DNA of 48,514 nt from Bacteroidales bacterium (GTDB lineage: Bacteria > Bacteroidota > Bacteroidia > Bacteroidales > VadinHA17), in contig JALOMO010000004.1 in assembly GCA_025455395.1 (NCBI GenBank), positions 1 to 48,514 of the forward strand, written 5' to 3'. This document shows positions 1 to 9,709 of the stretch, piece by piece. A program made the translations under genes and the position numbers. Under the pieces are notes generated by a model. The model saw only the letters and a program-made list of their open reading frames with translations, did not search any database and had not been told where the DNA came from. The first letter of the stretch is position 1; every line of letters starts with the position of its first letter.

Positions 1-36
1 GAATATAGCCTGTTGGACAAAAAAAAATCAAATGTC

Positions 37-1977
37 ATGTTTAAGCCTAAGTTGTTCTTAATAATTATGTTATCAGGATGTTCTTATCTGACCTTTGCGC
101 AGAATTTTACCCTGGAGTCACCTGACGGAAGGATCAAAGTCAATATAAATAACGGGGAATTGCTTACCTATTCTGTACAGTTTGATGGGAGGGATATAAT
201 TCTTAAGTCGGCACTTGGTTTTGAGTTTAAGGGAGAAGAGCCGATGAGGGGCAACTTCTCTGTTATAAGCCAGGAACTGAAAAGTGTAAATGAGAAGTGG
301 ATTCCGGTAGTTAAGTCAAAACATGCCGAGGTGACAGATAAGTACAACGAATTTCACCTTGTATTTAAGGAGAGTGTTGGTCTCAGGAGGGATTTCGACC
401 TCTGGGTCCGGGTATATGATGATGGCACAGCCTTCAGGTACAAACTCCCGAGAGCCGGGAAAATAGGAGACAGGGAGATAACACGTGAGGTAACAACCTT
501 TCACATTCCCGGTGATCCCAAAGCATGGGTCGTTGAATATAAAGGCTATTCATCAAATAATGAGGCAGAATTTTTTGAACATCCCCTGAGTTATGTAAAT
601 GAAAAGACCATTGCAGGGATGCCATTCCTGATGGATTATGGTGATAGCTGTTGGGTTGCAATTACTGAAGCAAAGATCGATAATTATGCTGCTTTTTACA
701 TTGGCACAAATGGCACCGGATCACAGCTTACCACCAAGCTTGTGCCACTTCCGGGAGAGACAGAGGAGGGGGTGAAAGTCAGATTCAGTGATGAGGTATA
801 TTCCCCCTGGAGGGTTATCATGATCGGAGATTCACCGGGAAGACTCATTGAGTCTGAAATAATCCAGAATTTAAATGATCCTTGTGCCATAAATGATCCT
901 TCATGGATCAAACCTGGAATCAGCGCCTGGGATCACTGGTGGAGCGGTGAGGTAAAAATGGAAATGCCTGTCATAAAACAATACATTGACCTCGCATCGG
1001 AAATGGGCTGGCCATATATGCTTGTTGACTGGCAGTGGTATGGGAAGTTCAATTCACCAGATGCGGATATAACAAAGTGGGCCCCCCAGATAAGCATGCC
1101 TGAGATCATTGAATATGCCCGTTCGAAAAATGTGAAAATAATTGTCTGGCTCTATTCAAATGACGTCAACCGTAATTCAGCCTTTAAAAAGGCATTCCCC
1201 ATTTACAGGGAATGGGGCCTTGCCGGTGTTAAAATTGATTTTATGGATCGTGATGACCAGCAAATGGTAAACTGGTATCATGATATTATCAAATGTGCCG
1301 CAGAAAACCATCTCCTTGTCGATTTCCATGGTGCCTATAAACCTGACGGAATCATTCGTACATGGCCCAATATGATTACACGTGAAGGTGTGATGGGGAA
1401 TGAATACTACAAGTTCTCAGACAAAATGAACCCTGAGCATAATGTAAAGCTTGCATTTACCAGAATGCTTGCGGGGCAGATGGATTATACCCCGGGGGGA
1501 TTCCTGAATGTGACAAGAGATAAATGGCAGCAGCAGACCCCTGCACTAGTGTGGAATACCCGCGCAGCAGAGCTCTCTAAATTCGTAATATATGAGAGTC
1601 CCCTTACAGTCGTCTGTGACCATCCTGACAATATCCTCGGGCAACCGGGCACAGATTTCCTGAAGATCGTTCCGACAGTGTGGGATGATACCAGATTTCT
1701 CGGAGGTTATCCGGGGGAGTATGTCGCCATTGCAAAACGCAGCGGTGATGAGTGGTTCGTGGGAGTAATGAATAACAGCATCGGGAAAACTGTTGACCTT
1801 AGGCTCGATTTTCTTCCTGAAGGCAGCTATGTTGCTGAACTATGGTCTGATACAAAAAAATCAAATAAGGAACCGAAAGATATCGCCTGCAGTAAAAGAG
1901 ATTGCAGGGCGGGAGAAACGATAAAGGTAACAATGGCCGATAACGGTGGATTTGTTGCTGTTTTCAGGAGAAAATGA
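37..1977 (+). CDS. GH97 glycoside hydrolase, retaining (alpha-galactosidase-like) type
   Basis: Exported family-97 glycosidase expected to cleave alpha-linked galactose or a similar alpha-glycoside. The N-terminus is a signal peptide with a lipobox-like LSGC and a possible AQ cleavage site further on. A beta-sandwich N-domain (about residues 25-270) precedes a TIM barrel and a C-terminal beta domain. Two residues stand out: Asp401 in GVKIDFMDRDD and Glu456 in GVMGNEYY. Their spacing of 55 matches, as I recall it, the nucleophile/acid-base pair of the retaining Bacteroides GH97b enzyme, whereas inverting SusB-type enzymes lack the Asp. I chose ATG 37 over TTG 13 because it begins the signal peptide directly. 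It is the first gene of a plus-strand run, and any promoter lies outside the window. The family is near certain; the exact substrate is inferred. Confidence 0.93.
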   Translation: MFKPKLFLIIMLSGCSYLTFAQNFTLESPDGRIKVNINNGELLTYSVQFDGRDIILKSALGFEFKGEEPMRGNFSVISQELKSVNEKWIPVVKSKHAEVTDKYNEFHLVFKESVGLRRDFDLWVRVYDDGTAFRYKLPRAGKIGDREITREVTTFHIPGDPKAWVVEYKGYSSNNEAEFFEHPLSYVNEKTIAGMPFLMDYGDSCWVAITEAKIDNYAAFYIGTNGTGSQLTTKLVPLPGETEEGVKVRFSDEVYSPWRVIMIGDSPGRLIESEIIQNLNDPCAINDPSWIKPGISAWDHWWSGEVKMEMPVIKQYIDLASEMGWPYMLVDWQWYGKFNSPDADITKWAPQISMPEIIEYARSKNVKIIVWLYSNDVNRNSAFKKAFPIYREWGLAGVKIDFMDRDDQQMVNWYHDIIKCAAENHLLVDFHGAYKPDGIIRTWPNMITREGVMGNEYYKFSDKMNPEHNVKLAFTRMLAGQMDYTPGGFLNVTRDKWQQQTPALVWNTRAAELSKFVIYESPLTVVCDHPDNILGQPGTDFLKIVPTVWDDTRFLGGYPGEYVAIAKRSGDEWFVGVMNNSIGKTVDLRLDFLPEGSYVAELWSDTKKSNKEPKDIACSKRDCRAGETIKVTMADNGGFVAVFRRK

Positions 1978-2015
1978 CTCTTTGATTATTCAGTGAAAAA
2001 AGGGGGAGTGTACTT

Positions 2016-3830
2016 ATGAGAAAAGCCGGATTGATATTAATATTATTTGTAATGGTACAGTGCAGTAATTCAGATAATGGCATCAGGGTTACTCACGGTC
2101 CGCTGCTCGGAAGGATAGATTCGGAATCTGTTGCTGTCTGGGCAAGAACTTCAAAACCTGGTGTTTTCAGGATTAAGTATGGGCTTTCACCTGGTGAGAT
2201 GACATCTCTCTCCGATGAAGTAATTGCATTGCCTGAAAATGACAATACAGGTTGGGTTATTATTAAAGGCCTTAACCCGGCTACGAAGTATTATTATGAA
2301 CCTGTTACAGATGGCAAGGCATTCCCTGGTGGTACTTTCAGAACTCTTCCTGATACATCACTTTACAAGGATGAGAAGCTAAATCCGGAAGGTCTTTTCA
2401 ATTTTTCATTTGAGTTTGCCTGTGGCAATAACCAGGCTAAAAATGACGGGCTGGGAACAGCTTTACCGACCTTCAGGACAATTATCGACAAGTTTGCTGA
2501 CGAAATTTCTTTTTCGATACAGAATGGTGACTGGCTTTATGAGGAGGATCGAGAATATACTGTTGCACAATGGTGTGAACAGACCGGAACAGATTCATTG
2601 GAGATACCGGAGATAATGAAGCTGGCCCCCTCCGTTTCAGGTGTCTGGCAGAATTATAAGGGTTATATGGAACGGGGAGACAACCTTGCGGAATTTCACC
2701 GGATAATTCCCTGTTTTTATACAATAGATGATCATGAGATTCTTAATGATGTAATTGCATGTGGTGAGACAGGATACGTCAGTCGCAGGACTGTGTTCAG
2801 GGATATTGGTGAGAAAGCCTGGTATGACTACCTGGCCTGGAGTAATCCTGTCAGTTTCACTGAGCCTATCAGGTTTGGCAGAGCCTCCCTGGAGGCTGGC
2901 AGCACGCTCCTGGTGGATTCATCTGCCAGCTTTACTTCTATGGATCGGGAACAACAGATTAATCTGCACATTCACTGGGGTACTGCAACAGCAGGTGTTA
3001 ACAGGACCAGCCTTGATACAGTACCGGGAGATCTCAATGCAGGAGTATATGATATTGTCAGAGTCATTGATGACAACAGGTTGGAGATCACACCACCGGC
3101 CAAAGCTGACGGCTTTGCTTCCTACTCAATCGGCCGGCACTCTTATTTCAAAAAGTCGGTTGCCAACTGTGATTTTTTCTTTTTGGACACAAGGTCTTCC
3201 AGAGATCTTCACGATCATCTTGACAGGGCAAATCCTGATAAGTCGATGATAGGTGAGCCCCAAAAAAAATGGCTTCTTGAGGAGATTGATAAAAGCACTT
3301 CTGATTTCATCTTCGTAGTCTCGAGCGTAAATTTCATGATTCCACATTTATCAGGAGGTGAGAAGATTGTAGATTTTAAGGATGATGCATGGACGGCGTT
3401 TCTGTCTGAGCGGGAAGAGCTGATCAGTTCTTTCGACACGAAAGAGGCTCCGGTATTTATTCTGACGGGAGATCTTCATAACAGTTTCGCCATCAGCATA
3501 ACAGATAATGTCTGGGAATTTGCATCAGGTCCAAGGAATTCGAGGAATCATAATTATATGAATGAAGGCGGCCGGCCGGCAACAGGTCCCTACAGGTCAT
3601 TCGACAGAGACTGTAATATCAGGTGGTCTACATGGTTCCTGAATGATACGCCGAATCAGAAGCTGCTCCATCCGCACTTCTGTATAGTACAGGTCAATAA
3701 TGTACTTAACAGCCCTACGGAGCCAGATGGGACACGGTATATTGCTTATGAAAAACCACAGGTTATTTTCCGCTATTATAACGGTTTAACGGGAGCCCTG
3801 GAGTATGCTGAATCGATTACCTCCCGATGA
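2016..3830 (+). CDS. PhoD-like metallophosphatase lipoprotein
   Basis: Predicted exported alkaline-phosphatase-D-type phosphodiesterase/monoesterase. The short signal ends in VMVQC, so the mature protein is probably a lipoprotein. An N-terminal beta-sandwich (about 25-110) with the VAVWART signature of PhoD proteins precedes the metal centre. Likely metal ligands are around FACGNN (about 133), NGDW with Asp172, IDDHE (Asp238, Asp239, His240) and TGDLHN (Asp486, His488). A segment of roughly 80 residues (about 285-368) between the metal motifs is beta-rich and looks like an insertion compared with ordinary PhoD. A purine-rich AGGGGGAG lies 8 nt before the ATG. Its place among sulfatases and glycosidases suggests removal of phosphate from a substituted glycan, but nothing in the sequence proves the substrate. 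Confidence 0.88.
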   Translation: MRKAGLILILFVMVQCSNSDNGIRVTHGPLLGRIDSESVAVWARTSKPGVFRIKYGLSPGEMTSLSDEVIALPENDNTGWVIIKGLNPATKYYYEPVTDGKAFPGGTFRTLPDTSLYKDEKLNPEGLFNFSFEFACGNNQAKNDGLGTALPTFRTIIDKFADEISFSIQNGDWLYEEDREYTVAQWCEQTGTDSLEIPEIMKLAPSVSGVWQNYKGYMERGDNLAEFHRIIPCFYTIDDHEILNDVIACGETGYVSRRTVFRDIGEKAWYDYLAWSNPVSFTEPIRFGRASLEAGSTLLVDSSASFTSMDREQQINLHIHWGTATAGVNRTSLDTVPGDLNAGVYDIVRVIDDNRLEITPPAKADGFASYSIGRHSYFKKSVANCDFFFLDTRSSRDLHDHLDRANPDKSMIGEPQKKWLLEEIDKSTSDFIFVVSSVNFMIPHLSGGEKIVDFKDDAWTAFLSEREELISSFDTKEAPVFILTGDLHNSFAISITDNVWEFASGPRNSRNHNYMNEGGRPATGPYRSFDRDCNIRWSTWFLNDTPNQKLLHPHFCIVQVNNVLNSPTEPDGTRYIAYEKPQVIFRYYNGLTGALEYAESITSR

Positions 3831-3855
3831 ATAATAACAATAAAGAGACTAAAGC

Positions 3856-6102
3856 ATGAGGAGGAAGTTACCTATACACCTGTCATTTTCTGCAATATTC
3901 CTGATCGCCGCTTCCTGTGCGTTTACACAAAAAACTGAGGTCTTTTTTAATTCCACGCCACAGATAGATTTTGCCTTGTCAGAGCTTTGTAAAGTGATGG
4001 GTGATGGGAATATTCAGAGATTTGTCCCTGAAGATATTATTCATAGCAAGTCCGGGGTAAAGATTGCCCTGTTGCTCCTCAGCGATGCAAATACAATCCA
4101 TGGGCTCACAAACCAGGAAGACAAATTGAAAGGGTTGGGGGAGGAGGGATTCTCCATTGTTGTTAATAGCAACAGGGTTGGACGACAAATATATGTAATA
4201 GGGTACGATGAACCCGGATTAATGTACGGCACACTCGAGCTGGCAGAACAGGTGAGTCAGAAAGGACTTGCAGGTGTTACGGAAACAATGCAAAACCCCT
4301 ATATGAAAACAAGGGGTACGAAGTTCAATTTGCCACTTGATGTAAGGACTCCGAGCTATACGGATGTAAGTGACGCGGCCCAGCAAAACATCAGCAATAT
4401 GTGGGACATCGAATTCTGGAAAGCATATATTGATAACCTGGCTAGGAACCGTTACAACCTCATATCACTATGGAATCTTCACCCTTTCCCTTCAATGGTA
4501 AAAGTTCCTGAGTATCCCGATGTGGCTCTTGATGATGTCCAACGCTCAACAACAGAATGGAAAGAGTTTTACCCTCTCGAAGGTCTTGGATTCTGTACTC
4601 CGGAAATTCTCAAAAATGCCGAAGTAATGAAAAAAATGAACATAGATGAGAAGATAGAATTCTGGCGCAGTGTCATGCAATACGGCAAGGAGCGAAATGT
4701 TGATTTCTTCATAATTACATGGAATGTCTTTGTATACGGGGCCCAAGACAAGTACGGGATAACAGATGATTACAAAAATCCTGTCACGATTGATTACTTC
4801 AGGAAGAGTGTAAAGGAGTTGATTCTTACATATCCTGACCTGAAGGGCATAGGACTTACCACAGGCGAGAATTTCGGTAAGGCCACGCCGGATGAGAAGG
4901 AAGAGTGGGCTTACAACACATTTGGTCTCGGGGTGCTTGATGCCCTTGCTGAGGAGCCGGGCAGGAAAATAACTTTAATTCACCGTCAGCACCAGACAGG
5001 CGCGCTTGAGATAGCCCGTAAGTTCAAACCATTGACAGACAATCCTGACATCAGGTTTATTTTCAGTTTCAAATATGCACAGGCACATGTCTTCAGTTCA
5101 ACCATCCAGCCATTCAGTAATAATTTTGTAAAGGAGATCAAATCAGAGGGTGATCTTAAGACTCTCTGGACTTTGCGCAATGATGACAACTATCTTTACC
5201 GGTGGGGAGCCCCGGATTATGTCCGTGAATTTATTAAGAACATACCTTATGATGTAACCGCAGGCTTCTATTACGGCTCAGATCAGTGGATATGGGGAAG
5301 GGAGTTCCTTATAAAGGATGCTGCAGATGCTGGCCAGCTTGAGATTGAGAAGCACTGGTACCACTGGATGCTTTGGGGAAGACTTGGGTATAATCCTGAT
5401 TTAAGCAACGATGTATTCAGGGGCATGCTGTCTGCCAGATACCCTGAAGCTGATCCCGAAAGACTTTTTACAGCCTGGCAGGATGCATCAATGATATATC
5501 CCCTGACCACGGGTTTTCACTGGGGAGCTCTCGATTTTCAGTGGTATATCGAAGCATGTAAAAGCCTTAAAGGCTTCGCCCGGAATGAAACCGGCTTCCA
5601 TGATGTGAACCGGTTCATCTCCCTGGCACCTCACCCGGGGACAAGGAATCAGTCAATTCCCGCATATGTTAATATGATAAAGTCCGGATTATCGACGGAT
5701 AGTATTACCCCTCCTGAGGTATCGGCAATGCTACATGAGCATTCTGACAGGGCACTTGCAGTTCTCGAAACCATCCGTTCAGGAGAGAACCGGGAACTGG
5801 CGTCCCTGGTTACTGATATAAAGGCAATGGCATTTCTTGGTAAATATTATGCACATAAAATTATGGGTGCAGCCGAACTGCATAAATACCGAACTATCGA
5901 CACAATGAAGATGGAGAACCAAAAGCGTGCCGTAGAGGAGCTTACTCAAGCTGCATCTTACTTCAAATTATATACGGAACTTTCAGAAAAGAGTTACAAA
6001 AACCCTTTCTGGACAAACAGAGTCGGGGATGTGGACTGGGAGAAGATTTATAGCTGGGTTCTTGAAGATATAAGTATTGCCAACCAATCAATGAGTGATT
6101 AA
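3856..6102 (+). CDS. alpha-glucuronidase-like (GH67-related) glycosidase, copy A
   Basis: Exported protein of 748 residues. Its first third has the layout of the GH67 alpha-glucuronidase N-domain: a small alpha/beta domain ending in the phrase DEPGLMYGTLELAE, followed by a TIM barrel. Barrel blocks include KFNLPLDVRTPSY, FWKAYIDNLARNRYN, LWNLHPFPSMV and GLTTGENF, and a later RNDD block precedes WGAPDY. The signal peptide MRRKLPIHLSFSAIFLIAASC may be type II. It is clearly paralogous to the gene at 9706-11922; all these blocks recur there in order. The expected role is release of a uronic acid or related sugar from glycan side chains outside the cytoplasm. Assignment to the superfamily is firm, but the catalytic residues and specificity are not established. 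The gaps to its neighbours are 25 and 12 nt, consistent with one operon. Confidence 0.8.
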   Translation: MRRKLPIHLSFSAIFLIAASCAFTQKTEVFFNSTPQIDFALSELCKVMGDGNIQRFVPEDIIHSKSGVKIALLLLSDANTIHGLTNQEDKLKGLGEEGFSIVVNSNRVGRQIYVIGYDEPGLMYGTLELAEQVSQKGLAGVTETMQNPYMKTRGTKFNLPLDVRTPSYTDVSDAAQQNISNMWDIEFWKAYIDNLARNRYNLISLWNLHPFPSMVKVPEYPDVALDDVQRSTTEWKEFYPLEGLGFCTPEILKNAEVMKKMNIDEKIEFWRSVMQYGKERNVDFFIITWNVFVYGAQDKYGITDDYKNPVTIDYFRKSVKELILTYPDLKGIGLTTGENFGKATPDEKEEWAYNTFGLGVLDALAEEPGRKITLIHRQHQTGALEIARKFKPLTDNPDIRFIFSFKYAQAHVFSSTIQPFSNNFVKEIKSEGDLKTLWTLRNDDNYLYRWGAPDYVREFIKNIPYDVTAGFYYGSDQWIWGREFLIKDAADAGQLEIEKHWYHWMLWGRLGYNPDLSNDVFRGMLSARYPEADPERLFTAWQDASMIYPLTTGFHWGALDFQWYIEACKSLKGFARNETGFHDVNRFISLAPHPGTRNQSIPAYVNMIKSGLSTDSITPPEVSAMLHEHSDRALAVLETIRSGENRELASLVTDIKAMAFLGKYYAHKIMGAAELHKYRTIDTMKMENQKRAVEELTQAASYFKLYTELSEKSYKNPFWTNRVGDVDWEKIYSWVLEDISIANQSMSD

Positions 6103-6114
6103 AAGTCAGATAAT

Positions 6115-8175
6115 ATGAAAAGATATCTTCCCATAATTGCTCTGCTTTTAATATTTATACCTGACATATTCTCACAGGTGAAAGAATTAAGGGCCCCGTC
6201 TTACCCTCTGATAACGCATGATCCATATTTCAGCATCTGGATATCTGACGAGAACCCGACGGAAGTCGACGCGACACACTGGACAAACAAGCCGATGCCG
6301 GTAAGAAGCATGGTGCGCATTGATGGCAAAGTATACCGTCTTATGGGCAAACTGCCTGCCTATGTTCCAGCAGCTCTGTCAACGGGTGCAACTGTTACGG
6401 CAACACAGACAACTTTTTCGTTTACGCAGGATGGTATCGGCATTGAGATGACATTCATGTCTCCACTTATTGTTGAGGATATTGACCTTGTTACCCGCCC
6501 GGTAACATATGTCACATGGGAGATAAGGTCCGAAGACGGCAAGCCTCACAAAGCGGACTTGTACTTTGAGATTTCAGGTCTCGCATGCGTTGACAACAGA
6601 TCACAGCAGGTGGTCTGGGATCATCGGCAGGCTGGAGGTCTTGAAGTACTTAAGATCGGCACTCAGTCACAGGAGATTCTGAAGAAGAGTGGAGACGATG
6701 TCCGTATTGACTGGGGTTATCTTTACGCAGCTGCTCCCGGCACCGATATTGGCTCCGCTTATGCCGGAAGAGGTGAAACAGCCTCTGCTGCCTTTACTGA
6801 AGGGGAAAAACTGCCATTTACCTCCACAACAGAAACTGGAGGACGAGTTGCTGATCTCAATCCTGTTCTTTCTTTTGAGATCCCTGCAGATATCTCTGTT
6901 GGAGAGAAGAAGGAGAGGCATGTTCTGCTTGCTTATGATGATATTTTTTCTGTTGAGTATTTCGGCAGGCAACTGGAGGGATACTGGAAAAAGAAGTTCA
7001 CGGGCATAGACGAACTACTTGCAGTTGCTGAAAAGGAGTATAATGATTTGAAAGCCCGATGTAATAAATATGACAATAATATGGCAGTACGGGCAGAATC
7101 TGCTGGCGGGGAGAAGTATGCCAGTATATGCATCCTGGCACACCGCCAGTGCATGGCAGCTCATAAGGTCGTCATGGATGAATCAGGCCAGCCCCTCTGC
7201 TTCTCAAAGGAAAATTTCAGCAACGGTTCAATGGGCACAGTGGATGTATTTTATCCTGCCTCACCCTTCTTCCTTTATCTCAACCCTGAGCTGCTAAAAG
7301 CACAGACCACCCCCATCTTTGATTATGCTGAGTCAGGGCGCTGGCCATGGCCTTATGCACCGCATGATATTGGCAAATATCCACTGGGTAATGGCCAGAA
7401 ATATGGTGGAGGTGAGCTGACAGAAGAGAGGCAGATGCCTGTAGAGGAATGTGGTAATATGCTTATACTGGCCTATGCAATAGCCTGTACCGAAGGCGAT
7501 GCTGAGTATGCCGGGAAGTATTGGCAAACCATTACAAAGTGGGCTGAATATCTCAGGGAAAAAGGATTTAATCCTGACAACCAGTTGTGTACAGATGATT
7601 TTGCCGGTCACCTTGCCCACAACGCCAACCTATCTGTAAAAGCTATAATGGGCATTGCCTCCTATGCATCTCTTAGCGATATGCTTGGACATAAAGAGGC
7701 TGCCATTGAATACAGGTCAGAAGCTGAGAAGATGATGAAAAACTGGATCAGGGAAGCAGATGACGGCGATCATTACAGGCTTGCATTCGATAAGCCGGGC
7801 ACATGGTCACAAAAGTATAACATGGTGTGGGATGAGGTGCTGGGATTCAGTCTTATACCCGATGATGTCATCAGTAAGGAAATTAAGCACTATTTAAAGG
7901 TCCAGAACCGATATGGCTTACCACTCGATAACCGTTCAACATACACAAAGATTGACTGGATTCTGTGGACCGCTTCCATGGCAGGTACTGAAGAGGATTT
8001 TAGACAACTTGTCAGCCCTGTTTATAATTTTCTGGATGAGACACCTGACCGCGTGCCAATGACTGACTGGTACTGGACAACAACGGGAGAGATGAGAGGG
8101 TTTGTTGCGCGCTCGGTTGTAGGCGGTGTATACATGGAGCTTTTAAAGGAGAAAATGAAATCAAAAAATCAATAA
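6115..8175 (+). CDS. DUF4965/DUF5127 glutaminase-A-like secreted protein
   Basis: Exported protein of 686 residues with the domain order of the glutaminase A (GtaA) group: a DUF4964-type start (APSYPLITHDPYFSIWISDE, about 26-45), a DUF5127-like beta region to about 300, then DUF4965 and DUF1793-like alpha-helical toroid sequence from about 330 to the end. The helical part carries CTDDFAGHLAHNANLSVKAI and KIDWILWTASMAG. The signal peptide ends near FSQ. Family members are annotated as glutaminases after a fungal enzyme, but the toroid fold and the frequent location beside glycosidases in Bacteroidota suggest some act on glycans. Here it sits between two sugar-degradation genes, so a glycosidase role is a reasonable but unproven reading. 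It starts 12 nt after the previous stop codon. Confidence 0.85.
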   Translation: MKRYLPIIALLLIFIPDIFSQVKELRAPSYPLITHDPYFSIWISDENPTEVDATHWTNKPMPVRSMVRIDGKVYRLMGKLPAYVPAALSTGATVTATQTTFSFTQDGIGIEMTFMSPLIVEDIDLVTRPVTYVTWEIRSEDGKPHKADLYFEISGLACVDNRSQQVVWDHRQAGGLEVLKIGTQSQEILKKSGDDVRIDWGYLYAAAPGTDIGSAYAGRGETASAAFTEGEKLPFTSTTETGGRVADLNPVLSFEIPADISVGEKKERHVLLAYDDIFSVEYFGRQLEGYWKKKFTGIDELLAVAEKEYNDLKARCNKYDNNMAVRAESAGGEKYASICILAHRQCMAAHKVVMDESGQPLCFSKENFSNGSMGTVDVFYPASPFFLYLNPELLKAQTTPIFDYAESGRWPWPYAPHDIGKYPLGNGQKYGGGELTEERQMPVEECGNMLILAYAIACTEGDAEYAGKYWQTITKWAEYLREKGFNPDNQLCTDDFAGHLAHNANLSVKAIMGIASYASLSDMLGHKEAAIEYRSEAEKMMKNWIREADDGDHYRLAFDKPGTWSQKYNMVWDEVLGFSLIPDDVISKEIKHYLKVQNRYGLPLDNRSTYTKIDWILWTASMAGTEEDFRQLVSPVYNFLDETPDRVPMTDWYWTTTGEMRGFVARSVVGGVYMELLKEKMKSKNQ

Positions 8176-8197
8176 ATCAAAATCTCAAGTTACTTAT

Positions 8198-9709
8198 ATG
8201 AAAATCAAATCAATTTCCGCATGCATGGTGTTCATGATAGTGATTCTATTATTCTCATGCAGTGAGCAGAAGCAGGTAATAGAGACAAAAGAAACTCCAA
8301 AAAGTCGCGTCATTGTCCTTACTGACATGCTTAACGAGGCAGATGATTCTCAAACGATGGTGCGTCTTCTTATGTATGCCAATAAATTTGATATCGAAGG
8401 GTTGATAGCTGTTTCATCATGCCATCAATATAAAGGGCGTAATGACACTATCCCTGCACGTAATGATGTCCATCCTGAGGAGATCGTTAAGTTTATTGAT
8501 GCCTATGAAGATGTCAGGGAAAATCTTTCTTTACATGAAGATGGCTGGCCAACTGCCGGATACCTTCTGGAACGGGTTGGACAGGGGCCTTCCGGCTTTG
8601 GAATGTCAGATGTGGGTGAAGGAAAATCCACAACTGGCTCACAGCTCATTGTCAACGCATTATTGAGCGATGATCCCAGGCCATTGTATATTTGCATAAA
8701 TGCCGGTGCGAATTGTCTTGCCCAGGCTCTGTTTGATTTGAGGGCATCATATGATCAGCAAAGGTTCAGGCAGCTGACAGAAAAGTTAAGGGTTTATGAT
8801 GATGCCGGACAGGATGATGCAGGTGCCTGGATAGCCTATAATTTTCCGGAGATCCATTACCAGCGAAGTCAATCACAGGTATTCAGTTTTATCAGCAACA
8901 ATGGTCCTGTTACATGGGATTCAACGATGTATCCGGGCATGGGACAGCACATTTGGGCTCGTAAGAATATCCAGAATGATCATGGTCCGCTCGGAGAACT
9001 CTACCCTGACAGGATGAAATGGAAAGACCCGTCAACCTACAGTACGCTCGAAGGTGGAGGTACAAGCACCTGGATAGGGCACGTTAACCATGGCCTTTAT
9101 GTGGCTGAAGAGATGACATGGGGCGGGTGGGGTGGCCGCTTTGATAGCGTCAGAAAAGAGAATATCACTGCTGACCAGCTGAAAATATGGCAGATGGAAG
9201 GCACTGAAGATCCTTTTAAACCTTTCTATATGTATGGTGAAGCTATGGATGAGTGGACAGATCCGATTACAGGTAAAGTTTATAATGAAGTGGGAACCGC
9301 CATTTATCGCTGGAGAAGAGCATACCAGAATGATTTTGAGGCGAGGATGGACTGGTGTTTGAAACCATACAATGAGGCGAACCATAACCCGGTCTCTGCA
9401 TTTAACGGAGACAAAACTGATGGCATTGTGTTCATAGAGGCAAAAGGAGGGACAAAAATTTTACTTGATGCCACTGCCTCTTCTGATCCTGACGGCGATA
9501 GCCTTCAATACCGATGGTACACATATCCTGAGGCAGGAAATATCATCGTAAAATCAGAGATTACGGATGCTTTAAGTCCAAAGGCAACCTTTACAGTACC
9601 CCTGGATGCACCTGAGGGGCAGATTCATATAATCCTTGAAGTATCAGATCAGAATGAAATCATACCACTCTTCGATTACCGGCGTATTGTATTAAACATA
9701 ACAAAATGA
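8198..9709 (+). CDS. DUF1593 nucleoside-hydrolase-like lipoprotein (Sde182 type)
   Basis: Exported 503-residue protein with the two-domain build of the DUF1593/Sde182 family. A nucleoside-hydrolase-like Rossmann domain (about 38-330) carries VIVLTDMLNEADDSQTMVR, whose Asp cluster corresponds to the metal-binding start of that fold. A C-terminal Ig-like domain (about 395-503) contains LLDATASSDPDGDSLQYRW. The signal peptide ends in ILLFSC, pointing to a lipoprotein. A distant relative was reported to bind cellulose; catalytic activity on N- or O-glycosides is plausible but not shown. Its stop codon overlaps the next start (ATGA), so translation of the two genes is probably coupled. Confidence 0.85.
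   Translation: MKIKSISACMVFMIVILLFSCSEQKQVIETKETPKSRVIVLTDMLNEADDSQTMVRLLMYANKFDIEGLIAVSSCHQYKGRNDTIPARNDVHPEEIVKFIDAYEDVRENLSLHEDGWPTAGYLLERVGQGPSGFGMSDVGEGKSTTGSQLIVNALLSDDPRPLYICINAGANCLAQALFDLRASYDQQRFRQLTEKLRVYDDAGQDDAGAWIAYNFPEIHYQRSQSQVFSFISNNGPVTWDSTMYPGMGQHIWARKNIQNDHGPLGELYPDRMKWKDPSTYSTLEGGGTSTWIGHVNHGLYVAEEMTWGGWGGRFDSVRKENITADQLKIWQMEGTEDPFKPFYMYGEAMDEWTDPITGKVYNEVGTAIYRWRRAYQNDFEARMDWCLKPYNEANHNPVSAFNGDKTDGIVFIEAKGGTKILLDATASSDPDGDSLQYRWYTYPEAGNIIVKSEITDALSPKATFTVPLDAPEGQIHIILEVSDQNEIIPLFDYRRIVLNITK

Noticed and set aside
2755-3249. Second plus-strand frame of 164 codons inside the phosphatase gene
   Set aside because: It overlaps the well-supported PhoD-like frame completely and has no recognisable domain.
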